Origin: Adiantum capillus-veneris
Lineage: Eukaryota > Streptophyta > Polypodiopsida > Polypodiales > Pteridaceae
Direction: 5' to 3'
Assembly: GCA_014529385.2 (NCBI GenBank)
Contig: CM043967.1
Span: forward strand, 9,873,501 to 9,937,500
Length of the DNA: 64,000 nucleotides
Every line of letters starts with the position of its first letter. Positions within the stretch are counted from its first letter, which is position 1. Made by a program: the position numbers and the translations under genes. The notes under the pieces are model-generated. The model was not told where the DNA came from. It did not search any database and was given only the letters and a program-made list of their open reading frames with translations. Below are positions 1 through 11,570 of the stretch, one piece after another.

Positions 1-366
1 AGAAAGCGGACTTGCTTTGCACTAAAAATCATGAAAAACAAAACCTAGTGTGAAAAGCACTCAAAAAAATAAAATAGAAAATTGAACCATAGCTTCTGTG
101 GAACGCATAGATCAAGGATCCGACCTTGCTTTTTGCAAAAAAACACATAAAAGCATAAAAAGCATGAAAAAGCTAAAAATAGCGAACTTTTCCAAAACTG
201 AATGAAATGTCCATCTAACCTACTGGAACATGGAAATGGCCTTGCTCTTTACATTAGAACCTTCCAATACTGTCAATCAAGCATCTTAAGTTAAAATTTG
301 AAAAAACATATATTGAAAGCTATTTTTCTTATTTTTAAAAGAGACCCAAAAATTGGGGATCTTACA
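1..366 (-). repeat. 3' LTR of chromovirus A (truncated by window edge)
   Basis: On the minus strand this LTR begins TGTAAGATCCC at 366, directly after a polypurine tract. The segment aligns along its length with about 7830-8197, the start of the matching 5' LTR, sharing runs such as the stretch around 'GATCAAGGATCCGACC' with scattered substitutions and small indels. Only the first tenth or so of a 3.6-kb LTR is present; the rest lies outside the window. Confidence 0.85.
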
Positions 367-380
367 TCCTCCCACACTTG
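367..380 (-). other. Polypurine tract of chromovirus A
   Basis: The minus strand reads CAAGTGTGGGAGGA immediately before the TGTAAGATCCC LTR start. A purine-rich run abutting an LTR start is the plus-strand primer of reverse transcription, and it fixes the element's orientation as minus. Confidence 0.8.
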
Positions 381-389
381 AAAAATTTG

Positions 390-1280
390 AGGTATCCTCA
401 CCTCAACATGAAATCTAGATAATTTAGTCTCCTTACATCATCACGTTCCCAAGTGGCATGTTCCTAAGGATACATTGATCATTTAACAAGGAGTTCATTG
501 ATGGTCCGATTACGTAGAGTCTTGGTTCTGCTCTGAATTATTACTTTGGGATATACTTCAAAACATCGGTAGAGGTAGATAATATAAGATCATTAAGGAT
601 ATGTTGCGGATCAGGTACATACTTCTTGAGTAAGCTGACGTGAAAAAAATCATGTACCTTTAGGTGTGGTGGAGTCTGTAACCTTGATCATTAATCCGCT
701 ATGTGATTACATAAGGTCCGCAATTCTGGCACTTAACTTTTTACACTTACCCATTGATAAAGAACTACGTTTGGGTTTTACTCTCAGAAATACCATATCG
801 CCCTCTTCAAAAAGTCTGGTAGATTGTCTTGGGTCAACATAACTCTTCTGTCTATCTTGAGCAGTCTTAATATCCTGTCGTATAAGATCAGTTTGTAGTT
901 GCATTTCATCCAACATTTCTTTGGATGCTTGAACTTGTATGAGAGAGTTTGTCCATTTGAGTGGAGTAAGACACTCTTTTCCATACAATGCTTGAAAAGG
1001 AGACATTCCAATTGAGCATTGGAATGAAGAATTATATGTAAATTCAACCAAATAGTCCATTTACTCTACTCATGTATACAATAAACTCTTAACATGTCTT
1101 CAATGATTTGATTTGTTCTTTTTGTCTGCCCATCAGTATAAGGATGATAAGCAGTATTAAAGGCTAAGTGGGTTCTTGTAGTAGCTGAGAATAAGGCCTT
1201 TCAAAAATTAGAGGTGAACTTCGCATCACGATCCAAAATTATCCGTTGAGGTAAACCATGATACATGCAAACACCTTTCA
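390..1280 (-). pseudogene. pol: Chromovirus integrase C-terminal half plus chromodomain (broken)
   Basis: Read on the minus strand this is the end of a Ty3/gypsy integrase. HGLPQRIILDRDAKF (about 1205-1260) holds the second catalytic Asp. AYHPYTDGQTKRTNQIIE (about 1100-1160) leads to the catalytic Glu. YNSSFQCSIGMSPFQALYG (near 1000) is the usual end of the core. The C-terminal part ends in FFHVSLLKKYVPDP (near 610-650). It is followed, with two stops, by a chromodomain-like stretch (LRNRTINELLVK, then EHATWERDD, about 430-540). The chromodomain, initiator-Met PBS and long LTR together indicate the chromovirus clade, probably Tekay/Del-like. The first catalytic Asp and the HHCC module are missing because a CACTA-type end begins at 1281. 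Confidence 0.8.
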
Positions 1281-1420
1281 CACTACAAAAAAAACAGGTG
1301 CCTTCGACGCAAATTTCGACGCCAACCGTCAAAAATTGCGTCGAAATCCACGTCCCTATGAAACAATCGGAATATGCATCGATATCTACATCAATAATCA
1401 TAGTTTTCGAGCTTATTTTG
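1278..1420. mobile_element. CACTA (En/Spm) transposon left terminus
   Basis: The sequence from 1281 starts CACTACAAAAAAAACAGG, the conserved end of plant CACTA transposons. It is followed by subterminal repeats of TTCGACGC in both orientations (about 1301-1355), as expected for transposase-binding subterminal arrays. The three bases before it (TCA, 1278-1280) would be the 3-bp target duplication. The insertion breaks the integrase reading frame of chromovirus A at exactly this point. I could not find the matching right end (TTGTAGTG) before 4600, so the element is probably truncated or rearranged. Confidence 0.7.
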
Positions 1421-1467
1421 ATGCCTATATCGATGCCTATATGGACGACCATATCAGGAAAAAAAAT

Positions 1468-1552
1468 CTTGGGCAGAGGACAGGCAGCCCGGCCTGTGCC
1501 CAGTGAAAAGATGAACACATACATAGCCAGACTACCTGTCCTCTGCCCAAGA
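1468..1552. repeat. 20-bp inverted repeat inside the CACTA-type segment
   Basis: CTTGGGCAGAGGACAGGCAG (about 1468-1487) is repeated inverted at about 1533-1552 with one mismatch, separated by about 45 bp. It could form a stem-loop or mark the edge of a smaller rearrangement. Function unknown. Confidence 0.6.
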
Positions 1553-1754
1553 AAGCGAGCAACACCAAAATCAACTGTTCTCTCGTAGAAATTTTGGCAG
1601 AGTTCCCTTCGTTTTAACATAAACTTTTCAAAAAAAAACATATATACGCCTCCTACATGATATCCATGTAGGATCTCACATGAGATTTAAGGCACAACTT
1701 GATGAAAGAAATGAAAGTAAAATGAATTGAACTTCATAACGAACTTTGTGCAAA

Positions 1755-1960
1755 ACCATAACCATAACCATGATTAAAACCATAACGATAACCATAACCA
1801 TAACCATAAAGTTCGTTAAATTCTTGCATAATTACCATAACCAAAACCATGATCAACACGTGTCCAAAACAATGTATAACCATGTCCAAAACCATGATCA
1901 AAACCATCCATAACCATAACCATAACTATAACCAAAACCATGATCAACACCTATATGTGC
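1755..1960. repeat. Degenerate ACCATA/ACCATG simple-repeat tract
   Basis: About 200 bp are built of irregular ACCATA and ACCATG units (runs of CCATAACCATAACC). It resembles a decayed hexamer microsatellite and is not the plant telomere repeat. The rest of 1660-2330 shows no recognisable gene. Confidence 0.7.
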
Positions 1961-2334
1961 ATGTCTATACAAGAAAGAAACACAGATATGTGCCTGTGTC
2001 TCACAAAACATATATAGAAAAACCACTGATGACTCGCGCATCACAACCTGCACATAAAGGGACAAGTCACAAAATTAGTATGATATTAATTCACATATAA
2101 TTAATTAATTAAGTCAACTCACACATATTCTTTGTCTCGATCAAACGCCTCACCTCAATCGATCAGCGAGGCTCTAAGGCCTCCCAGTCTACAGTCTCTC
2201 CTACGGCAACAAGATATTCAATACATCATAAATGCCTTTCCGATATCCATATGTCTCCTGCTGGCGTGTTGGGGCTTGATGCATTGCAAGATTTTGCATT
2301 TATACAAAAACCAAAGTAATTAAGAATACATGAT

Positions 2335-2972
2335 TCATCGCTCTTGAAAAAAAACGCCATAGCTAGGATTGGATTGGAAACTCACAAACTCATAGTAAAA
2401 GGTGTCGAAGCCTCCGCTGCCAAGATGAGATGTGCCCCTAGTCTCCCTATGTACCTCCGCGGCGAGATGCTGTTGTCTGAAGCTCGTGTCCGTTGTCTCC
2501 TCCTCTTCCCTGATTTTCTGCCACGACTCGTGTGAGATGCCCGAAGGCTTCGGCGAGCCCTGCCTGAAAGCCCAACGAGCTGCATCTCGATGATGTTTCA
2601 CGGTGTCCCGTGCAACATTCATGATCCACCTCCTCGGAAGCTCTGCTGAACTCGAAGCAGGCCGATACTCTCTCATGATGTTCTCCACTATATAATTGAT
2701 TTTGTTGTGGTCTTGATGAGTCCAAGATGTCATGATGGTGCTAGAAAATTGCACGTCCGCGAGCTGGCGAACCCGCTGTCTCATCTCAGTCCTGACACTA
2801 TCCATGTCAACGTGTCCATTTGGCCGTACAGTATAGACCTTGGAGGCACTAGGATCGTGTGCCCCCCAAGGTGTCCGAGGTGTGCTAAGAGGTGTGGCGA
2901 GAGGTGTTCCTGCGTGGGACGGGGGTCGTGAGCGAGGATGGGTCGAAGCAATCTACTCGAGTTCACTGCCAT
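2335..2972 (-). pseudogene. Possible CACTA-associated (transposase_24/TNP-like) protein remnant
   Basis: A 156-codon frame (2805-2335) has a W-rich, basic N-terminal half and a segment SHESWQKIREEEETTDTSF followed by a G/S-H-x-GSGGF stretch. That pattern resembles plant Ptta/En/Spm-type transposon proteins, where 'W..L...F...N.R...H..GS.SF' is typical. A second frame (about 2972-2781) lies upstream. The match is from memory of the motif and is weak. Location next to a CACTA terminus and the shared minus orientation support it. It could equally be an unrelated decayed frame. Confidence 0.35.
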
Positions 2973-4100
2973 TGGTTGTGCTTGGACAAAGTCACTAATG
3001 CACCTTGGTTTCTCGTAGTCATCAAAGGTAACAATAACATTGTGAGGGTTGTAGTTGAGAATAGGTCCATAGACTCTAATGAACCAATCCTGGGGTACAT
3101 AATAGAATCAGTTTCCACCATTTGACTTCTTCCATACTCTGATTATGACCTTATCACAAAAGCCGTATCTTTGGTTTACCATAAGGGCCTTCTTACTAAG
3201 TATGAGTTCTCAACTTGGTATGTCCAAAAGAGAAGATAAGTTAAGGTAAAGAACATATCCTTGCACTTTAACATTTCCTTCTTGGATCTTTTCCTTTACC
3301 CAGAGCCGGGTTGGTCATAAAACTATCAGGCACTTGTGTTCGATGTCGAGGTTGAGCTTCAACATATAACTCCCATGATACGTAAGTGTCGGGTACAAGG
3401 TAATTTCCAGACCCCTTTGAAACTCGAACCACTTCAATTTCCCAATGGAGATTGAATCCAACCACATAATTGAAAAAGACTCTTTGTGCAAAGTCACTCG
3501 GGAGTTCATCTAGACAATTAAGAAGATCCATCTAAAACAAGACAAGGAGAGAGAAAACTTAGTACACAAGTGAACCAAAACTGAGTCTATGTTTCTTTTA
3601 TTCATCAAAATTTGATCTTTATGATTTCATCCCAAGACAAGGTATTTCCTCATACCTCCCACGCGACAACATGGTCTGTAGTTATCTTCTAGTTTTTCTT
3701 TTCCTATGACAGATGCAAGAGCTTCAAACTTATTAGCAACTTTGGCAATCCTTAACATTTGGGAGCGCATCGCCAAGTAGTAGAACATGTCTTTTAGGCC
3801 TAACCATATTCTGAGTCAAAGTAGTCTGAGGTTAGCAAACCAATCCCTTGGATTGTCGTCAATATAGAGATGAAGAATTGACGGAAGGGTTCTTGGTGAC
3901 GGGTAAGGTAACTACGATCAATACTCTTCCAACAAGTTGTCCCGGGGTGGTCACTTTTTAGAATGTGTATGATATCACGTGAGTTAACCGGAGAGGATTA
4001 TTAAAAGACCAAAATGTATAAAAATGTATACATACAGAGGGGGGTGGGGGTTTTTTAAATAGGCTCACAGTGTAAGTATAGTATGTATATTGGGGTACTA
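2973..4100. other. Unassigned degenerate sequence between CACTA-type segment and A's leader
   Basis: Only short open stretches remain. The minus strand around 3040-3120 reads like FYYVPQDWFIRVYGP, and a short 87-codon frame lies at 3268-3531. I recognise no domain. It may mix CACTA right-side sequence with remnants of A's gag/RT region. The expected protease, RT and RNase H of a chromovirus are not visible here. Confidence 0.4.
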
Positions 4101-4316
4101 TTAATTACCTCTTGAACGCACGTGATATAGTGGTCTTTTGATAAGTGACTGCCCCAGGCAAGTTGTGCTTCCTGGCATGCCAAAGACTTTGGTCCCGATT
4201 TCTAAGTAAAAGAGTTCTCGTTCATCTCTGGACAACCATGTCACCATATTGTTGAACACTATGGCCAAAACCTCATTCCCCTGGCTAAAGCATTCAGATG
4301 TCACTCTAGGAGCCAT
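4101..4316 (-). pseudogene. Short open frame at the gag-start position of chromovirus A
   Basis: A 71-codon frame starts MAPRVTSECF about 250 bp downstream (minus strand) of the PBS, where a chromovirus gag would begin. No capsid or zinc-knuckle motif can be seen, so assignment to gag rests on position only. Confidence 0.25.
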
Positions 4317-4567
4317 TTGTTACTACAAAACAAACATTCAAAGAAATTACAACACCGTTTTTTAAACACTTCAACCACTTCACCATAACTCAAACCAAAC
4401 ACTTCCACTCAAGAAGACAAGTCAAACAAGTACCACCAACCAATGTCACCCATAGATGCATCATGAATACAATATCTTTTCTCAACAGCATGCATGGATG
4501 CATACACAATGCATAACTAACCCAACTAGTATCAGGCTTTAAGCTATCCCCATAACCTTAAGCATAC

Positions 4568-4579
4568 GCTCTGATACCA
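4568..4579 (-). other. Primer-binding site of chromovirus A (initiator Met-tRNA)
   Basis: The minus strand reads TGGTATCAGAGC, the standard plant initiator-methionine tRNA primer site, two bases after the LTR end (...TCTCA). This fixes the 3' boundary of the 5' LTR at 4582. Confidence 0.88.
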
Positions 4580-4581
4580 AG

Positions 4582-4851
4582 TGAGAGATACCCCTCCTCG
4601 GGGGTCTATGCACAAAATATACAATTTACACCTTTACAAAATTTTCAATATACATCAAAGTTGCGGAAGCATTTGCATAGGGGAGGATTTCTCAGCACCC
4701 AACCAAGCATGTAGTTTAGGCCATGAGCCGGATGCATCCAGAGGTACCTAGCGACTAGTGCTACCTTTGAATAGGTGTTATGAATGAAAGAGTACTCAAG
4801 AAAAAAATATAACATTGTGGAGGGGTGAATATATGTGTACACCGTGTTGCA

Positions 4852-4905
<54 letters not shown>

Positions 4906-7153
4906 AGTGGAGGGTGAAATAGGATGCACAGAGACATGAGAAAATGAAAACAAAGAATCTTTAAATGCCCTATCTATATGAAACAGGCAACCATGTATTA
5001 ATCCAATGACAAAATGTGGGTATACCATAACATCAAAAGTTTATGACAAAATAAGTAGGAGAGCACTGGACCCTGTGTAGGGATTGACCGGTCTACCCAT
5101 CCACATCTGCTCTACTACGGACAGAGAGAATTTCACTTCGCCGCGGGAGCGAGCCAGAACACCTCCAACCTACCTGAGCCAGACATAAGCTGAGGCCGCT
5201 TCGCCTCCCTCCATGAACCCGAGCTTTGAAAGGATCCCAAGTACCAGTAGGTGGTAGGGTATAAACACCAACCATAGTGCAACGCCTCTTCGATGCCCAG
5301 CATTGGGTGTTTAGGCAAAGCCAAGGAAAAATCCCTGATGTGTTAGCCATGTAGGTCATTCAACCCCCAACGCACTAACCGTGTAGATGAGCTTAACCCA
5401 AAGAAGAAGACATAGGCAACACCCCAATCCAGCAAAGCCCCAGGTCAATGAACCTTCAGTCTAAGGTTAAGTGATGTAGGTGATTCTAGTCTTGTAGCGA
5501 AGTTGCCATCAGAAACATAACACATGAGTCCAATCACAATAGCACTTTCCATATGCACAAACAATCTTTTCCAAGCATTTAGACTGTACAGGGTCTCTAC
5601 CCTTATACGTCTACCATAAACCATCTACATCACTTCATGATCCAATCCCAAAACCATAAACCATATCCAATGATATCACATAGGTGAGCACTCCGCCCAA
5701 CTTGGGTGAGGCATGACCAATCCTGCATAACCACTTTAGAACATAACATGGATGCAAAAATTTCGGTAACACAACCATATCCCAGAAAAAAACCATGAGC
5801 CACACCGTCTTCCGTCATAAAATCACAACCATAATCCATGAGGGAATCTCAGCCCTTAACCATAAATCATAATCACACTGAACCAACTCCCACACTTGGA
5901 GTTTGACATATCCTCTACAATCAATCAGAGTCCACACACATATGACCCTTAAGACATGATTCTTTCATGCATAAAAAGAGTCCGACCAGCAACTAATCAT
6001 GATATAAAAATCCAATTTTGACAACATCCAACCATGCAAAGTTGATGCATCACGTCTATACTTCACCCCTCTAGCACATAGAGCTAGTTTTGACCTAGAA
6101 AGGTGGAAAGCAATCATAACCATGCATATGAGGCATCCACATCAATCTATAAGTTCACATACATCATATGATAACCATTCCATCATCATAAACATGATGC
6201 AAAACAGCTCCGACCTTTAGGTCAACCATAAACCATAACTTCACACCATAAACCATAACTTCACACATATGCAAAAAACAACTTTTTGACATTTTTCGGA
6301 GCGTGCATAATATGCAAATGAAAGTATTTGACCTCAAACCAATGCATCAAGCTCAGATCTATAATATAGACTAGCACTTTATCACATCACTTCACCCATA
6401 TATGGTACTCACACAACAAAAGGTAACCCCAAAAGAAAGGCACTTTAATCATATTTGCCTATTCGGTTTGGGATGTCTAACCATATACCTTCACATAAGT
6501 TTATAGGCATCCAATAATTGAAATCAACTCACCAAAACAACCCATAAATTATACATAAACAGCTCGGTTAACTCACAACGTCATATGGTACTCTCCCTCG
6601 GTAGCACCCCTATACGTGTAGGTAAAACCGGTTATGGAACAATTAATAACTCGCATTTACGAGTTGATAACGGAAACCTAAACACATTTATCATCAAGTT
6701 TCATCAAGATTTTCAATTGGTTAAGCAGATTTGCCCATCTGGTGAATCTATATAGTGGTTCTCCAAGGAGCCTAGAGTCAAAAAATTTGGTTGTGCAGTG
6801 GACAGCAAGCTATTTTTTGACCATATCTCTTACCTCTTGTGTGATTTTCACATGACACCTTAGAGAGAAAATGTTCTAAATGATGTTTTTTACCTCTGGT
6901 GTAAAGGGTTTGGCCTAATTCATAACCGTTTGTGAGTTATGACCAAGCAATGTTCCTATCGCCTCTATGATATGAAACAAAAAGCGCTTTTTATGCACGC
7001 ATGTGATCATAAACGCATCATCATGTGCATAAATTAGCGTGTTAAACATGATGAAATAATCATGGGACAACTTCATATGTACTCGCTCAATCCATACATG
7101 CTCTCATATACCAAAAAATAATCACCAAGAGGGTGACTACTTAGAAAAACGAC

Positions 7154-7188
<35 letters not shown>

Positions 7189-8197
7189 TGGCTATGGAGT
7201 TTAGAGCTTCTCACCGTGCTTTAAAATCGATTAGGGTTTGTCGAAAGGCTTCTTACTTTGCCGCAAGAGAGCGGTGATGAGAACTACGTAGAGGTATCTG
7301 CCACGAAAGCTTCCGAAGAGCGCGTGTAAACGAGAGAGAAGATAGTAAGCAAGTAGAGAGAGAATATCCTTCTTCTTCTTCCTCTTCTTCTTCTTCTTCT
7401 TCGAGAGAAGAGCTTATGGAGATGGTAATGATGAGCTTGCTTTTGGGAACTTTCCAAAAAACATGCCTTTGCTTTTGGTGGTCAACTTTCCTACTTACCA
7501 TTCATTTTTTATAGCAAAATTTGCCAATTGAATAGTATTCGGCCAACTAATGGAAACCTTAGCTAGACTATGCCGCACCGTAATGTCCCGACATGATTAT
7601 GACTTTCCCGTATTGCCCTGGCGTATTTATGGTAGCGCTTTTTATAAAAATAATTCTCGTAAAAATTTCGTCTGGTCACGTTTCTGCTCCGGGTGACCAT
7701 TTTTAAATCCGATAGAGACTAAAATTAATAGTTTTAAGTTTAGGTCATCATAAAAAGCACATTGCTTTTCAAAAATGCCGAAAAGCACAAAAAGCTAAAA
7801 ATAGCGTAGAAAGCAAAAAAAAATCAAAATTTTCTAAAATTGAACCACGGATTCCGCTCGTCCACTGGAATAAGAAAGCAGACTCGCTTTTCACTAAAAA
7901 GCACTAAAAATCATGAAAAGCTAAAAATAGTGTGAAAAACACTCAAAAAGTAGATTTTTTTAAAATTGAACAATAGCTTTCTTGGAATACGTAGATCAAG
8001 GATCCGACCTTGCTTTTTGAAAACAAAAGCACCTAAAGGCATAAAAAGCATAAAAAAACTAAAAATAGCAAATTTTTCCAAAACTGAACCAAACACCCAT
8101 CTAACCTACTAGAACATGGAAACGGCCTTGCTTTTTTACTTTAGAACTTTCCAATACTGTCAATCAAGCATCTTAAGTCAAAATTTGGGATCTTACA
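4582..8197 (-). repeat. 5' LTR of chromovirus A (3.6 kb)
   Basis: It is bounded by TGTAAGATCCC (minus strand start, 8197) and ...TCTCA (4582), then the PBS. Its first 370 bp match the partial 3' LTR at 1-366. It contains (GA)n tracts at 4855-4900 and 7156-7184, and a CTT-rich stretch at about 7371-7402. A length above 3 kb is typical of Tekay/Del chromoviruses. The open frames within it are low-complexity or chance, and I call no gene. Confidence 0.85.
4855..4900. repeat. (GA)n microsatellite inside LTR A
   Basis: About 23 uninterrupted GA units. The corresponding tract in the opposite-facing LTR B (10519-10591) is expanded to about 36 CT units. Confidence 0.95.
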
Positions 8198-9779
8198 GTA
8201 GTCTACCCAAGGTTCCATTAGTTGGTCGGGTACTATTCAATTGGCCAATTTTAATGTAAAAATTGGATGGTAAGTGGGAGAGTTGACCACCAAAAGCAAA
8301 GGCATATTTTTAGAAAAGTTCCAAAAAGCATGGAGCTATTCCTAGCTGAGAAGAGGGTGGTAGAAGTTGGATTGGGGTTCACTCCAGCTTTTTGCAGTGC
8401 CTATAAATTGATAGTTAGTGCTCGGTTTTCAATGCCATTTGTTGTGTATACTACCGCAAGGCTATACATATCTATTATACGGAGTGGCGCAAGCTCTTCA
8501 TCACCATCTCCATAAGCTCTTTTCTCTCAAATACGAAAAGAAGAAGAAGAAGAAGGATATTCTCTCTCGGCTTGCTTACTATCTCCTCTATCGTTTCACG
8601 TTGTACGCGCTCTCTGAAAGCTCTCGTGGTAAAAACCTCTATGTAGCTCTCATCACCGCTCTCTTGCGACAACATAAGAAGCCTTTTGACAGTCCCTAAT
8701 CGATTTCTAAAGCACGGTGAGAAGCTCTAAACTCCATAGACATCATCATCTCTCTCTCTCTCTATGTTGTTTTTCTGAGTAGTCACCCTCTCGATGATTG
8801 TTTTTTCGTAAACGAGTGCATGTATGGATTTACCGAGTACATATGAAGCTACCCCATGATCATTTCATCATGTTTAACACACTGATTTATGCACACGATG
8901 TGTTTATGATCATTGTGTGTATAAAAAGTGCTTTTTGTTTAGAAGCAATATTGTTTTGGTCATAACTCACAAACGTCATGAATCATCCCAAACTCTTTAT
9001 ACCAGAGATGGAACACATCATTTAGAACACTTTTCTCTCTCTGGTGTCATGTGAAAATCACACACGAGCTAAGAGATACGATCAAAAACAACTTGCTACC
9101 CACTGCACTTAGTCAAAATTTTGGACTCCATGCTCCTTGGAGAACCACTTTATAGATTCATCGAATGGGAAAACCCACTAAGCCAATTGAAAACCTTGAT
9201 GATAAATGTATTTAGGTCTCTATTATCACCTCGGGTATGTGATTATAAATCATTCCATAACCAGTTTTACCTACACGTGTAGGGATGCTACCAAGGGGGA
9301 GTACCATGTGACGTCATGAGTTAACCAAGCCACCCATAAACTTATGTGAGGATATATGGTTAGCCAACCCAAACCGCATAGGCAGATATGATTAAAGTGG
9401 CTTTCTTTTTGAGTTATCATTTGTTGTGTGAGAATCATATAGGTAAAGTGATGTGCTAGAGTGCTATTCTATGAGCTTGATGCATTTGTTTGAGGTCAAA
9501 TACTTTCATTTTTATGTCATGCATGCTCCCAAAAATGGCAAAAAATTGTTTTTTGTATATGTGTGAAGTTATGGTTTATGGTCAACCTAAAGGTCGGAGC
9601 TGTTTTACATCATGTTTATGGTGCTAGAATGTTATCATATGATGTATGGAACCTTATGGGTTGATGTGGATGTCTCATGTGCATGGGTATGATTGCTTTC
9701 CACCTTTCTAGGTCAAAACTAGCTCTATGTGCTAGAGAGGTGAAGTGCAGATGTGATGCATCAACTTTGCATACATTAT

Positions 9780-10062
9780 GCAAAATTTGGACTCACAAAG
9801 GGGCCCTTTAAGGAGTTTGACTTTACCTCTCTCTACCAAAACGGGCGCATGGATAAACAAACAAACTCCAAAGTTGGCGGAGGTTTGACAGTTAGAATGT
9901 CCTCTTCAAGCTCTATCTACTGATATATAGCACGCCATGAGATTCCTCATATTTTAGAAGATTCTTTTTTTTATTCACCTATGATGTGACAGAGTGCCCG
10001 TTTTGGTAGAGAGAGGTAAAGTCAAACTCCTTAAAGGGCCCCTTTGTGAGTCCAAATTTTGC
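9780..10062. mobile_element. MITE/fold-back element with perfect 67-bp terminal inverted repeats
   Basis: The left end begins GCAAAATTTGGACTCACAAA at 9780; the right end (9996-10062) is its exact reverse complement over all 67 bp. The pairing continues a few bases outward with mismatches (CATTAT against CATTAG). Total length is 283 bp. The equivalent position in LTR A (about 6030-6040) lacks it, proving insertion. No clean target duplication can be read, so the superfamily is uncertain. No coding capacity. Confidence 0.85.
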
Positions 10063-10515
10063 CTAATGGTTGGATGTTGTCAAAATTGGAATTTTATATC
10101 ATTTTTAGTTGCTGGTCGGACTTCTTTTATGCATGAAAAGCTCATGTATTAAGAGTCATGCGTGTGGACTCCAATTGCTGCAGGGGATATGTCAAACTTC
10201 AAGTGTGGGAATTGATTCGTTGTGAATATGATTTGTGGTTAAGGGCTTAGATTCCCTCATGGATTATGGTTGTAATTTTATGGAGGAAGTTGGTGTGGTA
10301 GAGCGGAAGTGGATAGGTAGACCGGTGGATTCCTACACAGGGTCCGATTAGTTATTTTGTCATTATATTTTCATAAACATTTTTTTGATATCATGGTATA
10401 CCCAGATTTTGGCATTGCATTAATATATGGTTGCGTGTTTCATTTAGATGGGCCATTTAAACACTCTTTGTTGTCATTCTCTCACGTCTCTGTGCACTTT
10501 ATTTCATCCTCCACC

Positions 10516-10518
<3 letters not shown>

Positions 10519-10591
<73 letters not shown>
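10519..10591. repeat. (CT)n microsatellite inside LTR B
   Basis: About 36 uninterrupted CT units. Open frames crossing it encode only Leu/Ser repeats and are not genes. Confidence 0.97.
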
Positions 10592-10593
<2 letters not shown>

Positions 10594-10659
10594 CAATGTG
10601 GTGTACACATATATTCACCCTCCACATTGTTATATTTTTCATGAATACACTCTCATTCA

Positions 10660-11552
10660 TGTTTGGTGGACACAGCAGACTGACACGTAAAAGGTGGATG
10701 TACACCAAACCTTGTAGTACTTTTTTTGAAACAAGCGATGTAATTCAGCTAATGGGGATTCGTAATTGTAATATATTCTGGCATGCCCTCTTAGCCTCTC
10801 TGAGTCTACACCCTTGTAAGTGGTCGAATGGCCGTGGGAAAGTCCCCTTAGTCTTTAAGTCAAAATCCTTAGTTTAGACTAAAAAGATATCATTAGCCTG
10901 AAGGAGTTTGAACGTTCACTGTGAGAAACCTCTTGCTGCTACAATTTGTAGTCCACTTTTCTCCTGGATTGGTAATCAGATTCATTATCGAATAGCACAT
11001 TGTGTTCCTTGTCTCTTGCTCTACAATTTAAGTGTAACCATTCTCAACTTTGCTATGGTTCGTAACGCATTGTTTTTAGGCTAAATGCATTGATTTGAGG
11101 TCTTAAATGGTTATTTTTTGATGTTTTGACCTTAGATAAGTGTTTCTATACTTAAGGAGGACCTTTTTGTATAGTTCTGTTTCAGTTTTCTGCACATTTT
11201 TTGTGATGGATCGTGATTTATGTACCTTCCTAGATGGTTGAAGAACTTGGTATGATAATGCTTCTAGGTGTTGTAATACCTCTCCTTAAGTTTCATTGCA
11301 TTCATAAATTGTTTGGATGCCGAAAAAGCTTGATGACCTAGAGCAGTGAGATTGGACGCAGACTGATTCTCTGACTAGGAAGAGGTTGGTTTGCTTTTGT
11401 CGTAGTATGAGTAGCCCTCTGAGCTCACTTTGGTGAGATTGACACTCTCATCAAGTCTCCGTGCCCCATCCCAAGTCGCTTCCTTGCATATTGAAATTAT
11501 GTTAGTACAAAAAAGCTATGCTACAGACATCCGTCACGACGACCCGCTAACA
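10660..11552 (+). repeat. 5' LTR of element 1 (893 bp)
   Basis: It begins TGTTTGGTGG exactly where LTR B's sequence stops and ends ...CGCTAACA just before the PBS. Length agrees with the related LTRs at 24559 (about 897 bp) and 36394 (920 bp). A degenerate copy of this family's palindrome lies at 11215-11232, at the same offset as in the other two LTRs, which independently supports these ends. The matching 3' LTR is not in the window. I see no clear TATA box. Confidence 0.65.
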
Positions 11553-11553
11553 T

Positions 11554-11570
11554 TGGCGCCACTGCCGGGG
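11554..11570 (+). other. Primer-binding site of element 1 (tRNA-Asp type)
   Basis: TGGCGCCACTGCCGGGG follows the LTR end after one base. It corresponds to the plant tRNA-Asp 3' end used by Athila/Tat-group Ty3/gypsy elements, with a changed base in the middle. Confidence 0.85.

Larger units (their letters stand above)
8198..10659 (+). repeat. Partial LTR B: same chromovirus family, opposite orientation
   Basis: This is an inverted copy of about 4790-7565 within LTR A, for example the block around 8215-8330 mirrors about 7450-7560, and the CT tract and flanks at 10519-10659 mirror about 4790-4920. It starts abruptly at the outer end of LTR A and stops at 10659 where element 1 begins. The simplest reading is that A inserted into LTR B and element 1 later inserted further along B. 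B's 5' end would then lie beyond the left window edge. Confidence 0.8.

Noticed and set aside
1755-1960. Interstitial telomere-like repeat
   Set aside because: Units are ACCATA/ACCATG, not CCCTAAA, and irregular.
10448-10708. Open frames made of Leu-Ser or Arg-Glu repeats
   Set aside because: They are translations of a (CT)n microsatellite. The same applies to frames at 4645-5028, 46853-47222 and 54468-54839.
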